This document shows positions 1 to 11,949 of a DNA stretch of 58,940 nt, piece after piece. Origin of the DNA: Gnetum montanum (lineage: Eukaryota > Streptophyta > Gnetopsida > Gnetales > Gnetaceae). Location: positions 908,378 through 967,317 of the forward strand of contig MNCI01035130.1 of assembly GCA_015680685.1 (NCBI GenBank), in the 5' to 3' direction. The notes beneath the pieces are model-generated. The model was not told the DNA's origin. It saw only the letters and a program-made list of their open reading frames with translations, and did not search any database. The position numbers and the translations under genes were made by a program. How positions within the stretch are numbered: the first letter of the stretch is position 1; every line of letters begins with the position of its first letter.

Positions 1-1496
1 GGGAGGGTGCAAAACCTTCATTTCATCTCTTTACCAAGGCCGATTTGATTTGGTCTTTCCACTGAAGAAGATGTGTTACATTCAAAGGACACAATTTGAT
101 TCTCCTATTGAATGAGATGTGTTACATTTAATGGTCATGTAGATGGAGTATGATGAAGGGATGTCATATGGCCATAATGCATGAATGTAAAACATAGGCC
201 ATCCTTGTTACTCAAGGGTAAGGAAGATTATAATTTGGCTATAGGGTTGGGCTTAAGGAGAGGTAATAGGAATGAGGTAAGATAAGCACTCTTGGTATAG
301 TAGGATCAACTCATTGAATCTTGAGCATTAAGGTTATGTAGTAACTTGTTGCTGTAATGAGTTGCACCTCCATGATGACATCTTAAGCTTCCTCATGCAA
401 GCACAACTCTAAGAGAATAAGAGAACAAAGCAAAGAAAACATGTTGTTACACGATAATGCATAAGGCCATATAGAATGATCAACAAAGTAGGTCATCATA
501 GCTCACATGTTTTTACAATACAGAGAGATCTATCCAATCTACATCAGATGTTATAAAGCTTGCAACTTATTCATTGTGTCAAATAGAGAGATTGAGATAG
601 AAAGAGCATGTAGGCTCTCTTATTGTAGACCATTGAAATTGTCAACATCAATAATTTGTCTCAACCTATTAACAATGATGAAGAACATTGCAAGTAAACA
701 TGTGAGTGTTAGATGTAATTAGGGATTTGTGATGGATTTAACATACATTACAAAGTTTTGATGATGTCATGAGTAGGCTTAATTTCTAGCGAGGAACTGA
801 TTTCATGTTCTTTCTCCTCACCATCATGGTCTAGATTGAAATTTTGACTAAGGAACCTTCTGTGATGTTTCTGGCTTCATGGTCGATGATCATTAGGATA
901 TTTCAGGGTGTTATGACTATATAGTGAATGGTTCTAAGGATCAAGGTTTGGATATTTAAGGTCAACCTAGTATAACAACATCATGAGAGTGGCTTATTTA
1001 GGCCTTAAGGCTAGTTGAATTTGCTTGCTTATTTTCTTGGCTCATTTTTGCATAGATGAGTCAAAACACATTACATCAATGGTTAGACAAGGTCTAAGCA
1101 TCGTCAATAAAAGGCTATGAGGTATGAGTTAAAGGTAGTGCAAGGTCAAAATGGTCAACTATGGTCAACAAAGGGAGTAAGGGATATATTAGAGCAAATG
1201 GTATGAAAAAAATGCTAAATGATTTGGAATGAAGCCAAATGATGATTAAAACCACATAAAATGATATCAAATAAGATCAAATAAGGCAATGTTAATGTCA
1301 AATGATGAAATAATGTGGTAAAACAAGGCAAAAGGATGAAAAAATGATGAAAATGAGGTGAACTATCACTAAACAACATGACAATGATAGACAATAATGT
1401 AAAATAAGCTCAAGTAAGGTTAAAGCATAGTGGGAAATAGGGCCAAATAAGGCAATATAGGCTACATATGGCCCAACATGGTCAATTGAGGTTACA

Positions 1497-1620
1497 TTTT
1501 GCCAATTCTAGGCCTTGGCGGCCATAGTTTTATGAGTTTTAGGCCCTAGTGGGCCATGGACTTGCGAGTTTAAGGCCTTGGTAGGCCATGTCACCAGTTT
1601 AAGGCCTTGGCAAGCCATGG
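1497..1620. repeat. 30-34 bp minisatellite, about 4 units (LTR)
   Basis: Four degenerate units contain 'aggccttgg' followed by 'ggccat', each introduced by 'agttt' or a variant. Matching arrays lie at 18445-18570, 10507-10640 and 29112-29172. Confidence 0.8.
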
Positions 1621-1989
1621 GTGCATGGTGTCAAATGATGGTCGAAAATATTCGAACCCCATCATTCAACATCAATCAAAGGCTAAATAAGGGATAGTAG
1701 AGGCCATAAGAGAGAAAATAATGTAAATATAGTTAGACTAATATGATGTAGAGGCTAATATAGGCCAACTTATGGTAACAAAGGTCAATAATGTAATAAC
1801 AAGGTTAAAGTAGATCGAAACACCATTAAAAAAAGGCCAAACCAAGCAAAGTGAAATACTTGTTATAAAACATGATTAATAATGGTCAAAAGAGGTTAGA
1901 TTTTGCCAATTTTAGGCCTTAGTGAGCTATGGTGTTGAAGCTACAAGGATGATAGGTGAGTTTGAACATCTATGGAGGTTGTTTGAAGG

Positions 1990-4690
1990 GTGTTTTAAGT
2001 CAAAATTCAAGGTCTTTTAGGTACTCATGCTAGACCCATGCTTGCCAGCATGAGTTGGGTTATCTCCATTATAGATTGATTAATCGAGTGATTTCCAAGG
2101 TTGGTTTCGAGTATTTTTAACTCTAGATGGATTACCTAGTTAATGTAGTATACTATGGAAGGAAAGAGATCAATTATGGCATCAATGTCAACCTGTGGAG
2201 ATCCCCATTGGAGCCTAGAACTATCACCCATGTTGGAGCAATGCTACCCAATGTGGCTCTAGTTCGGCTACCAAGAAAAATATGTTTCATGATATCCAAA
2301 GGATTGCAATTGGTGTTTTATGGTCTTCCCAAGGTAGCATAGGGTTACAATAGTAAAAATTGATCATTTTAGGGTTGAATTTATAGTAAAAGATAGTTTT
2401 AATATTATACCCCCTCAAGCCATGCTAGCCAACATGGTTTGGGGGGGGTGTTTGGGGGGGGGAGAGAGAGGGGGGGGTGTCTTAGTGTGTATGGTCTAGA
2501 TCTAGGTCACTAAAAAAATAAACATTATCAATCATTAGTTAAATCTAGGGTTTTGTAGTTATATGCTTATGTAGTCAAGTTTTGAGGCTCTGTGAAGAGT
2601 ATTTTGTATGTAAAATCATGTTGGAAGCTTTGTCCATGTTAAGGCCATGCTAGCCAATGTGGCTCTAGTATCCCTTAGCATGGATACATTTGCTTTTTAC
2701 ATTTGGGATGGTTTCAAAGGTAAATCAACCAAGGTTTTAGGCTTTTGTGATTGCTAGAAATAATAGTCATGGTTTTTGCTCAAAACTAGCTATGTCTGAT
2801 GGTGGTTTAAGATGTGTTATGCTTATAACCCCCTAAGCCACACTGGGAAGCATTGCTCTAACATGGGTGAAGGTGCCTAGTGGGTTTTAATGATTGAAAT
2901 ATAGCTGAATAGATGTTGGTTGAATGTTTTGGTATTCTAGGCTCTCCTAGGATAGGTTTTAGACATTTGGATATGTCGAAGTGTCACCAAAAGTGGTAAG
3001 AAATTTTATCCATACTAGAGCCATGCTCTCTAATGTGGCTTTGACCTCTATTAGTGTGGATGCCTTGGGGTATTGGTTTTTGGTGTACTTTGACATAAAA
3101 TTTACTTAGCATTTAGATCCCTATGGTTGTAAATGTTGATCACTAAGGTTTAGTATAAAAATTAGCAATTTTAAGGGCCTTTGCTTGAAGTCATCCCCTT
3201 GGAGTAACGCTGGGCCACATTGGCAAGCATGACCCCAATGTGGATGAAAGGGGGTTACAAATTTGTACCTTTTAACTATTTTTCTTGTGTCTCATATCCT
3301 CTAGAGATGTGATTAGGGTCTTCAACTTATTATAGTACAACTTTAAGTCTTTTTGATGCATCTGTGAGCCCTCCATGGATTTCCCTTAAGGTTCCCATGC
3401 TGGATCCACATTGGCCAGTGTGGATGATGGGGGTTCCTAGCATGGGAATAGGAGTAATCATGGAATTTGGCTGATTTTGGTAAGTTTTTGGTTGCTAAAG
3501 ACTCCAAGAAGGTTGGAAGGTCCAATAATGTCAATTTTGAGGTTAATTTTGGTAATTTATGATTATACTCCTCTCATCCATAGTGGGGAAACATTGCCCA
3601 ATGTGGATGGGATCCTTCCCCATCGTGGCTCCATTAAAGTTCATGGTTTTGACCATTTCTAGTTAGATTAAACAAGGTTTCAGAGCTACCAAGCTTGCAA
3701 GAATTAATGGCTACAATTTGATGTCAAAATCAATTGATCCCAAGGATTTTTGCTATTTTTTGCAGCCATCCTCCTTGATCCATGTTGGGTAGCATGGCTC
3801 TAGTGTGGATGGATGCTTTAGTAAGGTCTTAAGGTCATAGCAGTTGGCTTTAAGGCTATTTCTGGTTATAGATGATGTTTTATAGATCATTAACAAAGTA
3901 CCTATGCTAGACCCACACTAGCCAATGTGGGTGAGCGATTTCATTGCATAGTAAGGATTTTGGTCATGAATTTTAACTTTAAATTTGACAACTATTTTTT
4001 ACTAGATATGAGAGAGAGATGTCAATGCTCTTAAAGTAGATTTTTAAGGCTATTTTGAGGTATGAGAAGGTTTTTGTGGGTTGCCCCTATTCCATCCATG
4101 CTAGACCTGGGCTTGCCAATGTGGGTTGGGGGGCGAGTTGGGATTTCCAACATGGGAAAGATAGATGGTGTGTACTTTGACTTATTTTTTATCAAATTTT
4201 GGCTACCAAAGGCTAACAATGGATGTTAAAGTTAAAACATGATAACTATATAGTCAATTTTTGAATTTTAAGATTATAGCCCACTCACCCTGGTGATACA
4301 TTAGTCAACATGGATGGAGCCCCCTTAGTGTTTCTATACTAGATCTCAAGGTTTTGGAACTTTTAATTGGGTTTGAAAGGGTTTTGGAGCTATTAGGCAT
4401 GTCTATTGGGGTTTTAGGTTATGTTGGCTCACCTTAGGATTGAATTAGGGCTTAGTGGGCACTGGTGAGTATTATAACCCCTTGGAAAATACTAGCTAGC
4501 ATGGATGAGTCCTTTCCTAGTGTGGTTGCCCAATGTAGCAAGTTGTATGAATGGTTCTAACCCCTACCAAGTTCTGGGGTATGGCATTGTAAACATCAAC
4601 TGCCAAAAATGATAAAGGGAACGAGGTTGTAAGGTTATAGGATATGGAAGACTAGGACCCACAGTGGATCCATGATGTATAGCATGGATA
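1990..4690. repeat. Dispersed palindromic motif array inside the LTR
   Basis: About 15 degenerate copies of an inverted-repeat motif with the form CCATGCTRGCCAACATGG occur every 100-250 bases, often next to a 'taaccccct' box. Clear examples are 2420-2437, 2644-2663, 3395-3423, 3904-3932 and 4097-4125. The same order of motifs is seen at 18964-21640 in the right copy. Confidence 0.7.
2441..2478 (+). repeat. G-rich simple run
   Basis: Three runs of 8 to 10 G residues are separated by short spacers and a GAGAGAG tract. The aligned place in the right copy (about 19370) is only 'gggaggggt', so the run expanded in this copy after the two copies separated. Confidence 0.9.
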
Positions 4691-6893
4691 AGGAGGGAAT
4701 AAGGTTAAAACATGCTTGTATGGATTTCAAGAGGGTTAAAGCCTAGCACAGAGGAGGTTTTTAGGCTTTAAATCCACTTGGTTTATGAGGTGTCTAGTGG
4801 GGCCTACCAAAATCTCAAATTTTTGAATCTTGTGTGTAACTCCAACCATCCTATCATTTCTTGGAATTTTCCCCCTTGGATCCTCTAGTGCACCATGAGT
4901 TTTAGTGCTTTGATTTGGCAATGAAAGTGTGAAAGGGGACACTTAGGTTTAGATCTAGTTTTAATGCTTATTTTGCCCAAAAGCCAACCACACCATTCAT
5001 TCTTCTGCCACAACATACTAGCCAAAGCTCTTAGTATAGATATTGCTTTCAAACATTTCAATCCTTAGTATGGTTTCTCTAGGACCCTTTTCAGGCAATG
5101 TTTCTTTCTAGATCCACCAAGTTTCAAAATTTTTTCAATGTTTTGTCAAGGCACCATGAAGAAAAGAGGAAGTAGCAGCAAGAACCTGATCCCAGAGGAT
5201 GCAGATGCTACAACCAATGGCAACTCACACTTGCCTTAGCCCATGATTGGGTAAGAATCAGAACCTATCACCCCCAATATAGATCATTTCTAGTCATTTT
5301 CTATGCATTTGTGGTTGCTTTTTTGGGCTTTTCCTAGTCTTGAATGTGGGTGTTTTCCTAGATCTAGGGCACTATGTTTGGCAAAATTAAATTTTGAAAA
5401 AATTCCACATTATTTGATGGGTTTTATATGTTTTTAGTGTTGATTGATGATATAGGTCTAGTTTCATGCTGGTTTTGAATTAGGTTTCAATTAATTTCTG
5501 TATGTTTTTTTTACTATTTTTAGTAAAAATGCAACACTATATTTGATTTCTTTATTAGGCAAATGACTATGAGTTATTCATTTTTAAGGCTTTTAGCTTT
5601 TAGTATTAGGATTTAGGTTTCAAATGGTTGTGGTTTTTTGTGATTTGATGTTATGTTTTATTTTTAACAAATTTTTGGGTCAACTAGTCCAATTGTGTTT
5701 TCATGCCATTTTTAGTTTTTCATGATACTTCACAAACTTTTTCTAAAAACATGGTTGAGAGTTTATATGCTTACTTGTTATGGGTATGTAGGTCTAATTT
5801 TACACTTTATAATGATCTTTGAATCACTAGATTTGGGTTTCTAGTTGATTTCTAATGAATTTTCTCATGAGGTTATGCGAATTGAGGTTTTGTAGGTTTT
5901 AGTGGTTTTATCCCTTGGAGATGGGCAGAGTTGACACATTGGATGATTTTTCCTATCAACGTCCCATGCTCCTAGGGATACTAGGGGATGTTATAGGGGA
6001 TGTAGGATTGGGTTCATAAATTTTAGAAAAAATTTCTATTTTTTACCAATGATTTCCTATTATCATTTTTCTTGGTTGCAATGTTGTTTTATAGGTGTTG
6101 TTTAAACTTGGTCAAAATGTCATACAATATTTTCAATGTGTTTTAAGTTTTGGTTGATATGGTAAATGTTATTATCTTCTATTCATGATTTCTAAAGGTT
6201 TTTTTAGGCTATAAGAATGTTGATTTTTGAATTTTCAAAGGAATTTTAACTAACACCCTAGAGTTTTTATAGTGGCTAGTTTCACCACTAGCTAGGATGC
6301 TATGTAAAATTTTCAAAGGAGTTCAAAAAGTTTCAAAATTATGGGTATACTCATTTTTTATTGTTGTTGTTTCTAGTTTTGGTAATTTTGTTCTAAGTGT
6401 TATGAATATGATTCTAAGAGTATGTGTTGTATTCTATGCAGCGCTTTCCTTAAGCCCATTTTGGTGGTGGTGGAGTTGGTGGGGATATTGTGCTACATCA
6501 GTCTTCCTAAATCCAACACTCCCTCTACTAACATGGTCTTAAAGAGGGGTTCCCTATGGATCTGACTAAGAATAAGGAATTTTCTTACCTACCTCCTTCA
6601 AAACTTTAGTATGATGATGTGGTCACACTTGTCTACATATACAACCGAAGTAATAGTGAAGACCCTACTATCTCAATCATCAAACATGAACATAAGTTCA
6701 TAATGGATGACCTTGAGATGCATATATATGGGGAAATATTGGATAGTAGAGGCTTCCAGGGGACTTGTAAGCTATCCTAAATCTAGAGCATGCTAGAGTT
6801 TTCTTAGTATAATGCTGATAATACTCTGATGATGGCACACTGGGCCCACACATTATTCCAGAATCCTCTTGGCATAGTGTATCATTTGTCTAG

Positions 6894-6993
6894 GTAAGTA
6901 TGGTCATGATGTATGGTTTATTTTTTTATTTGTTATATATACCTTATTTAGTATTATGAGTTTATAACATTTCAAATGCTAATCATCTTGTAG
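6894..6993 (+). other. Intron in the antisense ORF, frame restored
   Basis: The donor is CTAG/GTAAGTA and the acceptor CATCTTGTAG. Reading runs from ...GIVYHLS through a split Arg codon into YRISKKGLV without a shift, which is a phase-2 intron. The right-hand copy keeps the acceptor side ('aatgctaatcatattgtag' at about 22660). Confidence 0.7.
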
Positions 6994-8457
6994 GTATAGG
7001 ATTAGCAAAAAAGGCTTGGTTAGGAATAATTGAACCTTGGAGGTAGCTCAAACTATGATGGGTGTAGTTACCAAGGACCCTAAATTAGAATCATAGTGGC
7101 TAACCAATTGAAAGGTGACATTGATAAATACACCCAAGTCCTTGCCCTAGCCTTCAAGAGGTATGTGCTTACTAAAATGATGCACAGTTAGTGGATGATC
7201 ATGAAATGCCTTCAAGTCATAGAAATCAATGCTGAGACCACCATACAATCCTCTCCTAGCAAGAAGAATAAGATTTTAGCTAATCTTTTCTAACATATTT
7301 ATGATTATACATTTTTAGGCTATTTTATTTCTAAGTGTTAGAATGGTTGTAATATGTTGTTCTTATTGTATCTTAATTATAGACTATGGATTCATGCCTT
7401 AAGTAATAGGCCATTTTTGTTATCTTGAAGGGGCTTTCACCTCTTCAAGCATCACCTTGGTTAGTTTAGGATGTGCTAAGGAAACTCTCATCCTAAAATT
7501 TGGTGAACTAGAAGTAGGGAAACATTAGTTCAGGGAATAGGCCCCCAGAAATATTCAAGCATGCATTACTCATGTTGGTTTTCTTGATATTTTCATGGCA
7601 CCTACCCCAACCATTCTTGCTACTGAGATGATGAACATTATTGACTCATTCAATGAGGAAGCCAATAATTTTATCACCTTGCCCATTGATGAGGCTACTG
7701 TCTATGATCTCTTTGGTGTTCCCAGTGAAGGAATGAAGGTTGTCATCAAAAAAGCTCAAGAGGTAGGCCATCATGAGAAGGTAGTGACATGGTTGGATGC
7801 TCATCATGGCCATTCTAAGATGGCCTTGGATGATTTCCAATTGCTAGAATCAAGGGAGTCCTATCCCTTATTTTGATCTCATGCCTTCCCTAAGCTATTA
7901 TCATAGAAGAAGGTGATTGGCATTACCTAGGCATGGAACATGATGAAGGTCCTAAGGGAAGTGCTATATCTAACTAGGCTACTCACTTGGCCACTAGGTT
8001 GTGTGAGGAAATCCTTAAACTCCATTCGGATCTTAGCAAAATATGCCACATTCACTATGCATTCTTTACAACATATTTAAAGATATTCACAGGCTCTTGG
8101 TAATGAGGAGGGATGGATGATGGGTATGCCAATACCTATCCCAACTCTCTACACCTTGGATAAAGCACATTTATCCAACCATGTTGGTCCAAGAGCCACT
8201 AGAGGATGTTGGGAAATCATTTTCTATTAACACTAAAAGAATTGGTGGTAGGTGGCGTGTTTCCCCTGATAGCATGAGGCTTGAGCCTCATGTTGATCAT
8301 GCTAACGTTAAGAGGACCAAAAAGCTATGTGTTGAAGCTGATAGAATAACTAGAGATAAGTTGAGGTGGCCCATGGAGGAGGCATCACCAATAATAGAGA
8401 AACCTTTCAAGTGAAGGTTTACATTGAAGCTTGGTAGGACTCATCATGTGGTTACTA

Positions 8458-8568
8458 GTATGTTGCTAACTATTTTCTATGTTTTTTTCCCATGTTTTGA
8501 GTTCTAAGATTTTAAGGTCGTTGTTTTTTTTAAGTTGTCCTTATGTTTTTGGTTCATTATCCTTACAG
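8458..8568 (+). other. Intron in the antisense ORF, frame restored
   Basis: The donor A/GTATGT and the acceptor TTATCCTTACAG flank a T-rich intron of 111 bases. Splicing joins ...THHVVT through a split codon to KQ.EMTT, in the frame that gives VVAIAKE and HEKKELTNVALHDLD downstream. Confidence 0.65.
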
Positions 8569-8757
8569 ACAAGCAATAGGAAATGACAACCTAAGTTGTA
8601 GCAATAGCAAAGGAGTAGAGGCATGTAAAGGAGGCTCTCCTATAGTAGCATGAGAAAAAGGAATTGACCAATGTGGCATTGCATGACCTAGACACCTTAT
8701 TTGGTGAGCCATTGCCAAGGGAATCCCCCATCATCATCCTCAAGGAGGAGGAGCCAA

Positions 8758-8850
8758 GTATGCATACACCTTAGTGCTATTTGTTATAGTTTATGATTTT
8801 ATGTTTAGTTTTCATTCCTAAATATGCATTGATTATTATGCTTGTTATAG
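8758..8850 (+). other. Intron in the antisense ORF, frame restored
   Basis: The donor is GTATGC and the acceptor is CTTGTTATAG. The frame ...IIILKEEEP continues into PKS and KEAST with only TAG stops, which are explained by CAG decay. Confidence 0.6.
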
Positions 8851-9946
8851 TTCCTAAGTCCTAGAAAGAAGCCTCTACCCATACATTTTAGATGAAACCA
8901 TGGGTATAGGTTCTAGAAAAAAGTGGAATTTATGTGAGGAGTAACTAAGAACATCATCAACCATTTGCAACAAGTTTCTCCTAAGAAAATTAAGAACTTC
9001 ATTTTATTGTCCCTTAGTTGTTTTATGTTGGTATTTAGAGGTATATTTAATTATAAGTTTTTTCTTATGTCTATTCTTGTCATACATTGTGCTATGGGTA
9101 TATTTTATGATTATATTGTTTACTATGCCCATAGTTGCATGGGATCCTAGCCATGAAATGGAGATCAAGTCATTATCAATGCTCCTTGCTAAGGTTGAAA
9201 ATGTGCCATGGAAGTTATATGAAACTACCACTAATCTTGTAGTTTCATAGGCAAAAACTTTGTGAGAGTTCTAAAGGTCCAACAAATTTTTATGGAAGTA
9301 GGTTATGGCCTTGAAGAAGGAGAATAAGAGACAATCCTAGATGATCATCAATCTTCAAGATTGTAAGGCCTTTGTGGAAGCCCAAGTGGCTAACAAAGAA
9401 AACTTATGAACCAAGGAGATCACATGGATCCACTACTAGAATTCCATCAATGACAAGGCTTCCCTTGCTAGAGAGATGACAAAGTAGTAGTTATAGATGG
9501 ACATCATCACCCGCAAAGGCAAGGATTGGAAAAATTATTGTGCCTAGGTCCTAGAATGGGATCGGACACAAAAAGAGCACAAGAGAAACAAGGTTGATCA
9601 TGAAACATATCTAAAGTAGCTTAAAGAGAAGACTACTAAACGATGTAAGATGAAACTATTCATAAAGGGGATTCAAGAAAAAAGTTCCTTTAAACTCTTC
9701 AAAGTCACTCTTACAATAGTTGAATCTCCTACTCCCCATGTCTCTATGGCTACAAGTGAGGTTTCTATAGCCACAGTGTCATAGGATCCACCCACATGGA
9801 TAGATGTTGATGAGAGCAACATCCTCATGAGAATTAATGTTGGGGATGTGGATTGGGCCCACATGATAGAGGACCAAGTCCTCCATCATTTGAAGGTTGG
9901 TCTTTAGCATCTTCCCTAAGTATTCATTGAGCTAGATTCCCTACAG

Positions 9947-10048
9947 GTTTGAGTAAATTTATTTGGTTTTATGTCATTTTATTTTTTCTTTAGTTATTAG
10001 CTTGTTTATGTGTTGATTACTAATTAGTCTTATGTTGCCATGTTATAG
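9947..10048 (+). other. Last intron of the antisense ORF, phase 0
   Basis: The donor is CTACAG/GTTTGA and the acceptor CATGTTATAG. Joining them continues ...IELDSLQ straight into ALGDIGGPSSEGEDD, which then runs to a stop at 10121. Confidence 0.7.
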
Positions 10049-10129
10049 GCACTAGGTGATATTGGTGGCCCCAGTAGTGAGGGTGAGGATGACCCACCAC
10101 TTCCTCATCCAGATGTTCCTTAGCATCAC

Positions 10130-10900
10130 CAACTACCTACTTTCAATTGTTTCTTTATGATTACTATTGATATTTATGTTGCTTGGTGTGATGGCTAGTG
10201 TTAGCCAAAGTATTGGTTGTTGATAGTTTCATGTTTATTGTTTATTGTTTGAACCTTTTACCACATAGTATAGCTATGACTACTTATGTTGAAGACATTT
10301 TAATTTGATTTTTAAGTCTTAGTTTTAGCTATATTGTTTTTTTGCATTGTAGTCTTATTCATGTTATGGTCACATAGTTTTATATTATAAATATTGTTCA
10401 TGGCTATGTTGGCTATCTTGGTCATAAGGTTATAACTTAATAAAAACATTGAGATGGCTAGGTAATACAACTATAAACTAAAATAAAAATAATTCAAAAG
10501 GTTGTTTAGTAGTTTAAGGTCATGGTGGGCCATACGTTCTTGCTAGTTTTAGGCCATGGTGGGCCCTAAGTTTTTGTTAGTTTTAGGTCATAGCAGCCCC
10601 ATGTTCTTGCAAGTTTGAGGCCATGGTAAGCCTCATGTTCTAAAAAAGAAAATATATTTTTGTCTATTTTATGTTTTAAAGTATTTTATGGATTTTTTGT
10701 TTTTAATGTTTTTATGATTTTTTTTACATTTATCATGCTAAAAGATAAAGAAAAGGTTTTAATAAATAGAAATGTAAACATAAACTCTTAGGCTACATGC
10801 AAATTAAAGATTAACATAAGGCAAACGAAATGACATAAATAGGCAATATGTAAACTAGGCTAATGGGCTATAAGTACATATGGCTACATTGCTACGACTA
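10130..10900. mobile_element. Internal spacer of element 1 where pol should lie
   Basis: This is non-coding, AT-rich sequence between the 3' end of the antisense ORF and the protease. A complete gypsy pol would need about 3.5 kb here for RT, RNase H and integrase; none of their motifs is present on either strand. It holds a minisatellite at 10507-10640. Confidence 0.6.
10507..10640. repeat. Minisatellite, 4 units, shared with the LTRs
   Basis: Four units of about 33 bases read 'agttttaggccatggtgggcc' or close variants and continue into 'ttcttgct'-like text. It is the same family as the LTR arrays at 1497 and 18445, although this site is internal to the element. Confidence 0.85.
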
Positions 10901-10949
10901 CATAGAGTAGGAGGATTAGTGGTGTACTTCACTTATGAAAATCTTTCCT

Positions 10950-11850
10950 AATCTTTGAGAGATTAGGAAATGTGTATTTCCTATTTTTCATAAGCTTGTA
11001 TTCCCCATCTCCTTCACTGACAATGTTAAAGGGTAGCCCTTCCCATAATGTGTCCCTTGGTCCATTGTTATTTTTTTCCCTTCTCTACTCCTTTGGCTTG
11101 CTTGACTTTGTGGCTAGGATTTTTTCCTTAAAACTCCAATTTTGACTCCTACTCTATGTCCACGTTGTTAACTACTAGGGGAACCACGCTATCACTATGG
11201 ATGATAATTTCACCTCCCTCATAAGGTAGGTGAATTTCTTGGTAGATGGGCAAAGATAGAGCTTGTAATTAAGCTAGCCAAGGCCTTCCCATGATAAGGT
11301 TGGATCCTAGTATTTCCTCCACCACTAAGAAACTAACACTTGTGGGGAATTACTCTCCTATCACAAAGTCTAAGGAGATAGACCCCTTAATAGAAATCCA
11401 TAATCTATTAAAGGATTTGAGAGATAATATCAATGTATGCTGCATATGTTCAATTATGCCTAAACACTTAACTATGGTAAAAGGGATTATGTGAATTACA
11501 GTCTCATTGTCTATGTGCACTCTATGAACTTTGTATTGTCCTACCTATATAGTTATAAAGAGGGAAACCTTGGTTACCTTGCTATTTTGGGGACTGGTTT
11601 TGATTTTGCTATCACCAAATACTAGTGATGTTGACTTCATCTTCCTAGGTGAAGATGGATCCATCACCACATGAATGGATTCTTCATTAGTGGAAATGTC
11701 TTCACTAATGGGGATGAAAGTCAACATCTTAACTAGTGCTTCATAGTGCATAGTAGAAGTCATGATGAGGTCATACAAGCAAAGGGTCGTATTGTTTTAT
11801 TTCAACAATTGTTTAACTTATTTCATCATATTTAGGAATTCTTTGTTGTT
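10950..11850 (-). pseudogene. Gypsy aspartic protease, element 1 (decayed)
   Basis: Minus-strand frames give V-H-I-D-N-E-T-V-I-H-I-I-P near 11483-11520, which corresponds to the retropepsin active-site loop. The usual D-[TSG]-G has become D-N-E, so it would be inactive. Downstream (lower coordinates) come SISLDFVIGE and then LIMGRPWLA (about 11297-11274), the standard I-[LMI]-G-R-P-W-L end of plant gypsy proteases. It follows gag directly on the same strand. No reverse transcriptase follows, so the element is of the gag-protease-only type. Several in-frame stops are present. Confidence 0.75.
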
Positions 11851-11949
11851 GTACATGGGCTTGTCATCCTTGATGTTCTTAACTTCCTCCATGCATTTCA
11901 AAATGCATACTTCATGTTTTAGTTGTTGTTGCAGCTTCTCTTTCCCATT

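Larger units (their letters stand above)
1..5150 (-). mobile_element. Left LTR-type repeat of gypsy element 1 (partial)
   Basis: This stretch aligns from end to end with 16848-22065, in the same order and orientation but with many substitutions. For example, both copies hold a 'gatttgatttggtc'-like block followed by 'gaagaagatgtgttaca'-like text at 45-80 and 16880-16915. It has no coding capacity. Seen from the minus-strand element it would be the 3' LTR; its last 1.6 kb or so (equivalent to 15270-16847) lies outside the window. It contains a 30-34 bp minisatellite (1497-1620) and a long series of CCATG...CATGG palindromes (about 1990-4690). The limit against the internal region is not resolved: the homology continues past 5150 into the antisense ORF. 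Confidence 0.75.
5156..10123 (+). pseudogene. Multi-exon ORF antisense to gypsy element 1
   Basis: The ORF probably starts at ATG 5156 with MKKRGSSSKNLIPEDADA, a basic start, and ends at TAG 10121 after an acidic and Pro-rich tail (EGEDDPPLPHPDVP). Intron borders read from the sequence are donor 5251 (GTAAGA); acceptor to 6441 (TTCTATGCAG) with donor 6894 (GTAAGTA); acceptor 6993; an acceptor near 7430; donor 8458 (GTATGT) with acceptor 8568 (CCTTACAG); donor 8758 with acceptor 8850; donor 9947 with acceptor 10048. Removing 6894-6993, 8458-8568, 8758-8850 or 9947-10048 keeps the reading frame on both sides. The exon at about 7430-8457 includes 7595-7876 (MAPTPTILATEMMNIIDSFN), reminiscent of plant mobile-domain or 'putative plant transposon protein' families. 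The exon at about 9130-9946 is charged and coiled-coil-like. Many stops and at least two frameshifts disable it. The function is unknown. In Tat-lineage elements, ORFs of this kind sit antisense between pol and the 3' LTR. Confidence 0.65.

Noticed and set aside
6297-6542. 81-codon frame with a hydrophobic segment and WWWWSWWG
   Set aside because: It spans the proposed splice acceptor at 6441 and uses another frame than the ORF exon; the Trp run comes from a GGTGG repeat read out of frame.
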